Shown piece by piece: positions 58,869 to 64,000 of a stretch of DNA of 64,000 bases (the first letter of the stretch is position 1; the number at the start of each line of letters is the position of its first letter). The translations under genes and the position numbers were made by a program. This DNA is from Psilocybe azurescens. Its lineage: Eukaryota > Basidiomycota > Agaricomycetes > Agaricales > Agrocybaceae. The stretch is taken from contig JAJIRX010000783.1 in the NCBI GenBank assembly GCA_023853785.1, forward strand, positions 186,001-250,000, read 5' to 3'. Under the pieces are notes generated by a model. It ran no database searches. It saw nothing but the letters and a program-made list of their open reading frames with translations, and was not told where the DNA came from.

Positions 58869-58998
58869 TACTTCCATCTCCTACTGCATCTCCGTCTCCC
58901 TCCACTCCCTTGCCCCCTCGCCTCTTCGCCATCTCCGTCTCCACCTCCCACTCCCCACTCCCCCTCCCCCTCTCCGAGCTTCATTTGTGCTTAAACTG

Positions 58999-59475
58999 AT
59001 GCCCATTCAATGATCAGAGATCTCATTTTCGGTGTAGATAATGCCGACGTGTGCTTTCCATGTACCTCCTCCTTTTCCTCCAATCAAGTCCCAACTTGTC
59101 ACCCCCGCATGACACCGAAGAAATAGTATCAAATATACTACACATGAATCTTCTGGGAGAGCATGTGGGGCACGAATGGGGTGTAGGTCAAGTACTGATA
59201 TGGCCACCAGCTGCATCCTTGACGGCCCTTGATGGCGCCAGAGTAGACCTGAAAGTGCTTCGGGCAGCTGGATTCTCCAGGGTTCGGGTTCGAGGGGAGG
59301 CGGTCCAGGCTATAATTGGAGCAATCTATCAGCAATACATGCGTGCTTTCCGTCTCGAGACCAGTGTACATGTATTGTTAAATTCTTTCATCTAGTGCGC
59401 ATCTCGCGGCACTAAAAGTTTTTCATACACATAATTATTACCACTTCGAGTCAAAGGTGGACTACCTAAGGCAGC
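58999..59475 (+). pseudogene. mL44 partial copy 2 (exon 2 only, broken)
   Basis: Closely matches mL44 exon 2 (TEEIVSNILHMNLLGEHVGH, WGVGQVLIWPPAAS, VDLKVLRAAG). The AAG acceptor before exon 2 is replaced (ATAATGCCGACG instead of AAGGCCGACG) and there is no first exon. The copy is cut after CTACCTAAGGCA and fused to F-box-type sequence that in the 36-kb copy lies about 440 bases further on. Confidence 0.75.
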
Positions 59476-59484
59476 GTTGTCGAC

Positions 59485-60790
59485 TTATACTAAAAACAAG
59501 GTATAATTTAATTTTATAGATCTGCTTGAAGCAAGTCCGGCGAAGATGTGTTTCACGAAGCCTCCCCATCCGGTTAGTGGCGTCGGTATCTTCAGTCCGG
59601 CACCTGACTTTGAGGTCGAATTCTGCAAGCGATGGCCAGCCAGGAGCAAGAAGTATTTCATCGAAAATACCCCATTCTTCAATGTTATGCAGATCCACAA
59701 GGAACAAATCGATATCGAGTATTACTCGCAATACCGAAATGACATTTCGGCCTGCTATCCCTTGAAGTATATGGCGAATGCTTGACAACACATCAACATA
59801 GAACATTTCGAATTCACTGTTGAGTGTAAGACTCAAAGTTGTCAAAGTCTTCAAAGAGGTGAAAATCATAGGACTGATAAGCTCCATATTCTCATCGTGA
59901 TCTTTAAAGGAGAAGTCACCATCTTGATGCAGAAAGGCAGAAATATGACACGCACACTTGAAATTAAGAAAGACAGTTTCTAGGACTCGTGTTTTCTTGA
60001 AGATTTCGGGCGACAAGACTCAGATCCGTAGCGGCTTCGAAGCGTTATGTGCTTCAGTTCTCGTAGGTCCAGTGTTGATGTACCGTCCTCGTAATAAGGG
60101 TCCAGGGTATTTTTGACCCAATGTACCGTCGGGTCATAGCACATTTCTAGTCTATGGAGTTTAATAGACTCGGCTGGTGTGTTCAATGGAGGAGATTTGT
60201 CCCAAGCTGCGAAGCAAATGCCCTGAAGTTTAAGCTCCTTGAGGTTGGTGCATGGAAGAAGGACAAAATGATTGAAATTGATGAGATTGCCGTATAATAC
60301 GATAGAGGTGATTGTCGGCAGGTGCATGAGGGAAAGAAAAATGGATTGCATGTAGGGAGGAAGCTTCTTCCAGTCATTGAAGTATCCAGGAAACATCTCG
60401 GCCTGGAAACTTAACACGAAACTTCTTATCTTTGTGAAGTTTTTGAGGAGAGCCACAATGGGTGTTGGTCCAGAAGCTTTCAAGTCCTTTCGTTCCACCA
60501 GGTACTCTAATTTGTGAACGTACTCAAAAACTTTGGAGTATGCTGAGTATCCTGGACCAGTTCCACCAGCGTGGCCTTGGTTTTCTCATGACGGATGAGG
60601 ACAGTGCGGAAAAGTTCTCTTTGACAGAGAGGGCGGAGTGCTTGACATGTTAGGGGCGCATGCCTGGAGAGTTTGATTCCGACTTTGGCGATCATCGCTG
60701 GCTATGATGTGGAATATGATGGTCTCGATAATGTCAAAGGGACCATCTCCATGGTGGAGATCTTCAGAGGGAAGTTTTGATGAGTTTGGT
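59485..60790 (-). pseudogene. F-box/LRR protein gene, fullest copy, several frameshifts
   Basis: From about 60780 the minus strand reads FDIIETIIFHIIASDD then LQACA, continuing one base out of phase as LTCQALRPLCQRELFRTVLI. The extra base is in the G run 60653-60656. It then shifts again to FEYVHKLEYLVERKDLKASG. A long LRR part follows (TKIRSFVLSFQAEMF, LPTITSIVLYGNLINF, LKELKLQGICF, LDLRELKHITLRSR), one more break near 60010, then VLETVFLNFKCACHI and FDEILLAPGWPSLAEFDLKV, and a last break near 59540. The F-box signature (CALTCRALRPLCQRELFRTV type) is typical of Agaricomycetes, where such genes feed SCF ubiquitin ligases. With four or more shifts it is probably dead. Confidence 0.6.
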
Positions 60791-61239
60791 CAAGAACACA
60801 GCGGTGGGGCGAAAGCAAGAATACTTGGCGGCTGGTTGCGAAGTAGGAGACACCTTATAAGTCAGAGCATTCGCTGACCATAGTGACTCATATAAACCCG
60901 TGTGCAAGTCCAGTACATATTCGATTTCCACGATCATGAATTTAGTAGTGCATATCAATCACTGACCTGTTGAAGCCTTTTGAAAGCCCGTTGCTAGTGG
61001 GCTCACTAACAGTCACATGGAAGTTGACAGAACCACGACATAGTATTGATTGAACAGGGCTGGGGAGTCTACTTAAGTGGTCCAAGATCACGGTCACATG
61101 TAGATAAGATAAGATAAGAGAAGAGAAGGGGCTACGTCTTTCAGCCTGTTCCTCTGAGAGCACCACAAGTCGTTGGATTATATTCTATTTAATTATGAAA
61201 GAGAACACGTCTAAGCCTTTGTATTCGACTTGTCAGCTC
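60791..61239. other. Spacer with a GATAAG cluster
   Basis: Three overlapping GATAAG words at 61103-61118 could bind GATA factors or be a chance simple repeat. No gene is seen. Confidence 0.3.
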
Positions 61240-61530
61240 CTACTCAAAAAGCTTAAAAGGATCCAGGTGGACGGCCCCGTAACAAAACTTCAGTTTTATA
61301 GAGCTACTTGCTGAGAATCCGGCGTAGGTGTGTTTGGTGGGACCATCAGGGATTCCCGGGAGATCATATAATGTCTTATCAGGGGCCATATTTGGTGCGA
61401 TGTGCTGTCTTTGGTAAAATCTTAGTATAATGTTGCAACACACATTGTACCGTGGTGATTGAATTGGAAATTGCTGCAATTGTGCAATAATCTGGTACAA
61501 CATCCTGCAATTTAGACACCATATTATCAC
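61240..61530 (-). pseudogene. F-box/LRR-type C-terminal relic
   Basis: The frame ends PDGPTKHTYAGFSASSSIKL, KFCYGAVH, which resembles the C-terminus of the F-box copies (ETxLRGLASSRSIKLNY). The upstream part is unlike the others. It is an old or more distant fragment. Confidence 0.35.
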
Positions 61531-62500
61531 ATCAAATATTTATTATAGTATATCCTAACCACTTAGAAAAGATTAGAACGCAGAGTCCTCATTATATCGG
61601 TGTTGTAACCACTTATAAGATCAGTCTGCGGCTGGGGTATACAAAATAATTTTCTCCTTGACCCTTTTGCTTCAAGTTTACCTGATCATCCCATTTTAAT
61701 TTATCCGTTTATTTACTGGTATTGCCACGATTTGGGCCCGGGGTGTGAGTAGTTATTACACTTAGAAGCCAGTAAGTTCTCTACACTGTTACCAGATACA
61801 GAAGCCTATTTCTATTTAATTAGATGATGTGGTTGTTACTCAGTACTCAGTCGTCTCTGAGGATATGCTGTCATTTTAATGAACATGGTCGGGAATTGAA
61901 CTGATGACTTCAACCGACGCGGCTCTCGAAAATACATGTCGCTGTTTCCGTAACACTATCTCATTGAATATTACCATGCAGCGGGCTCTCATCTCAACGC
62001 CCTTTGACGCGCCGTGTAATTTTTTCTTGTGTATTCTCTCCTTTGAATGCGCCAAAAATTTGCTCTCTTACCTTGAGTTCTAGTACCATCTGTTGTTCTC
62101 GGGGTTAAGAGATACGACGTATTGCCAGTTTGTTTACTAGTTAGTTGAAGTAATTTATTTGTGGTTACAATCCGTCACCATTTCGTCACCTATATTGTGA
62201 TAATACTGTCCGTGTTATCAAGTAACGTAGGTTGGTATAATGCTGATACCACCATTATATATACAATATCATATACCAGTAAGATTCCATTGAGATGATA
62301 AGATATGGTAAGGTATCAACAATGGTTACAGAGCATTATGATGTGCTAGCCGCGGGATTAAGACTTGTAATCTGGTGTAATTATTTCAGAGACCTTATAT
62401 GCCATTATATGGCCATGTCAGATTGTCACGAGATCATGATGGCGGTAAGTGGTATCTGATTTTCAACGAATCCCTGATTACGTTCTCAGCCAGTCGACGC
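61531..62500. other. AT-rich stretch, nothing recognisable
   Basis: Short inverted words around ACCATTATATATACAATATCATATACC (near 62250) and many stop codons in all frames. No gene, and no clear element boundary. Confidence 0.4.
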
Positions 62501-63065
62501 CGTCAGATGGTCGAGACCAGATCAAAATTCGGGTTTGAACTCGTTAAGTGATACCCACTGGCCAGGGGTGAGAAGCATTTTATTGAATAATCCTCATTCG
62601 TCAATAGTGTGAATGTGAACTTGATCAGGAAAATTTCGAGCTTGAGCGTTAATACTGAGATGGTGTTTCGGTCAGCTATTCCTTGAAATATTCCAAATGC
62701 TTGATAAGAAATCCGCGTGATCATGACTGCTGATCCCAAAGCCAATATCATCATCGTCAATTGCAAGACCCAGACGCGTTAATGTTTTCCAAGATGTAAA
62801 GATCGTCGGAACAACAAGTCCTACTTGCTGATCATTATCTAGATCGTCGTCTTGAAAGTAAAATATCAGTATGCAGATTTGATGTACAAAAGGCTAAGAG
62901 ACGAGCGTACGAATGACTTTAAGAGACACAAAGGGAAATGTGCTTTCTTTGAAGATATAGGCCAATAGACCTAAGCCCTCGGTTTCGACTACACATTTTT
63001 CAGTTCCCGCAAGTCCAGTATCGATGTACCGTCCTCATAATAAGGTTTCAACATTTTTATAACCG
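62501..63065 (-). pseudogene. F-box/LRR fragment, copy 3
   Basis: Minus-strand pieces match the F-box copy at 59.5-60.1 kb: LLKPYYEDGTSILDLRELKN (near 63010-63060), then GIADRNTISVLTLKLEIFL, and LASGYHLTSSNPNFDL (near 62550). Stops and shifts interrupt it. It joins directly to the mL44 copy that begins at about 63066. Confidence 0.55.
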
Positions 63066-63659
63066 ATGGAATGATCAAAGATCTCATTTTCGGTGTAGAT
63101 AATGCCGACGCATGCTTTCCACGTGCCCCCTCCCTTTTCTCCAATCAAGTCCCAACTTGTCACCCCCGCATGACACCGAAGAAATAGTATCAAATATACT
63201 ACACACGAATCTTCTGGGAGAACATGTCGGGCACGAATGTGGTGTAGGGAAAGTGCTGATATGGCAACCAGCTGCATCCTCGACAGCCTTTGATAGAGCC
63301 AGAGTAGACCTGAAAGTGTTTCGGGCAGCTGGATTGTACAATGTTCAAGGGAGGCAGTTTAGGCTATGATTGGAGCAATCTATCGGCATTACGTGCGAAA
63401 TTTCCGTCTCTGGGCAAATATATCATTAAATTCTTTCGTTTAGGGCGCATCTGCGGCACTAAAAGTATTTCACACACAACTGCTACCGCTTCTCCAAGTC
63501 AAAGGTGGACTACCTAAGGCATTTTACGAACATGTTGATGTCGTTTTGCGGAAAATGGGCGGTGAGCCTATAGCCTTCAAGGAGCCGGAGCTCAAGAAGA
63601 CTGTGGTCAATGAGGTCGCAGATGTAGAAGCAGATACATCAGTCAAAGTAGAAACATAG
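63066..63659 (+). pseudogene. mL44 partial copy 3 (exons 2 and 3, no first exon)
   Basis: Exon 2 (TEEIVSNILHTNLLGEHVGH, VDLKVFRAAGLYNVQ) and exon 3 (ASAALKVFHTQLLPLLQVKG, LPKAFYEHVDVVLRKMGG, ending VETxx at 63659) align with the functional gene. The first exon and the acceptor of exon 2 are missing (ATAATGCCGACG, as in copy 2). The end of exon 2 is shifted near GGGAGGCAGTTTAGG, where the functional gene has GGGGAGGCAGTTCAGG. This copy keeps the 3' half and flank that copy 2 has lost. Confidence 0.75.
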
Positions 63660-64000
63660 TCACGTTAACGAATTGCTATCTCATTATACCGTATGTCTTG
63701 ACACTCTGTAAACAGCTTGTTCATTTACTGATACCCTTTTTGTATTGCAGGTTTTTTATTATCCAATATTTCACTAACTATCAATCCCGGAAGGCGACTG
63801 AGTACTGCTGTTCTATAGTATTGCTCAACCTGCTATTCGGTCAAGGGTTACTTCGAGTAACAAACCGATCCGATTTTCATTTCTCAAAGCACCGCCTCAA
63901 ATCAATCAAAACTCAAGCTCTCGAATAGGTTATACATGACTACTAAATCGCCTAGCAAGAGCACTGTCAACCTTTACTAATAACAATGCGCTACCAACGT
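63660..64000. repeat. mL44 3' flank, third copy, reaching the window end
   Basis: Matches 36,186-36,530 in direct orientation (CACGTTAACGAATTGC, ATTTCACTAACTATCAATCC, GGTTACTTCGAGTAACAAACC, AACAATGCRCTAC). By that alignment, the F-box 3' fragment should follow just outside the window. Confidence 0.7.

Noticed and set aside
61103..61118. GATAAG cluster as a regulatory site
   Set aside because: There is no intact gene next to it; it is noted only as simple sequence.
1..64000. CRISPR arrays, tRNA or rRNA genes, retroviral or viral genes
   Set aside because: No regular short direct repeats with spacers, no cloverleaf with a matching T-loop, no rRNA blocks, and no reverse transcriptase or capsid motifs were found by eye.

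Overview
The window looks like nuclear DNA of a basidiomycete fungus, most likely a mushroom-forming Agaricomycete. The genes are split by many short introns of about 45-80 bases with GT...AG ends. Both strands are used without operons. Several products belong to families familiar from Agaricomycete genomes: a rhodopsin-like seven-helix membrane protein, a very large 2-oxoglutarate/Fe(II) oxygenase, F-box/LRR genes, tandem NCS1 permeases and small secreted LamG-like proteins. I saw no rRNA, tRNA, CRISPR array or prokaryotic signal.

Left half (1-36,200), mostly single-copy housekeeping genes: a Pmp3-type membrane proteolipid (1456-1775), an Iks1-like kinase with C-terminal membrane segments (2574-5956), a conserved intronic gene (6174-7017), a seven-helix membrane protein (8436-9707), two tandem NCS1 purine/cytosine-type permeases on the minus strand (9791-11797, 12313-14292), a YAP/Alf4/glomulin-like gene (14768-16797), a third NCS1 permease on the plus strand (17180-19169), a degraded unknown gene (about 20200-21360), the 2OG-Fe(II) oxygenase (21957-25741), an F-box pseudogene (26924-27348), two conserved unknown proteins (27492-29124 and 30544-32466), an FHA-domain protein (about 33647-34243) and mitochondrial ribosomal protein mL44 (35076-36185).

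Right half (36,200-64,000), a repeat-rich region built from segmental duplications. One block (about 36.2-39.2 kb) recurs inverted at about 49.6-52.95 kb. A second block (about 39.7-42.4 kb), carrying a four-helix membrane protein gene, recurs inverted at about 54.06-56.8 kb. Pieces of mL44 and of an F-box/LRR gene recur up to the window end. Three secreted LamG-like paralogues lie here, two of them sharing a 184-base identical tract that looks like gene conversion. At least four short non-autonomous elements with terminal inverted repeats are present, three with TA target duplications. A relic of an ABCC transporter is also present.

A recurring oddity is the one-base frameshift, often in a homopolymer run, in otherwise well-conserved genes (near 11,364, 22,766, 30,657, 40,190, 51,774 and 60,653). 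Either many of these are young pseudogenes or the assembly carries homopolymer errors. Paralogue comparison inside the window supports this directly for two of the cases.
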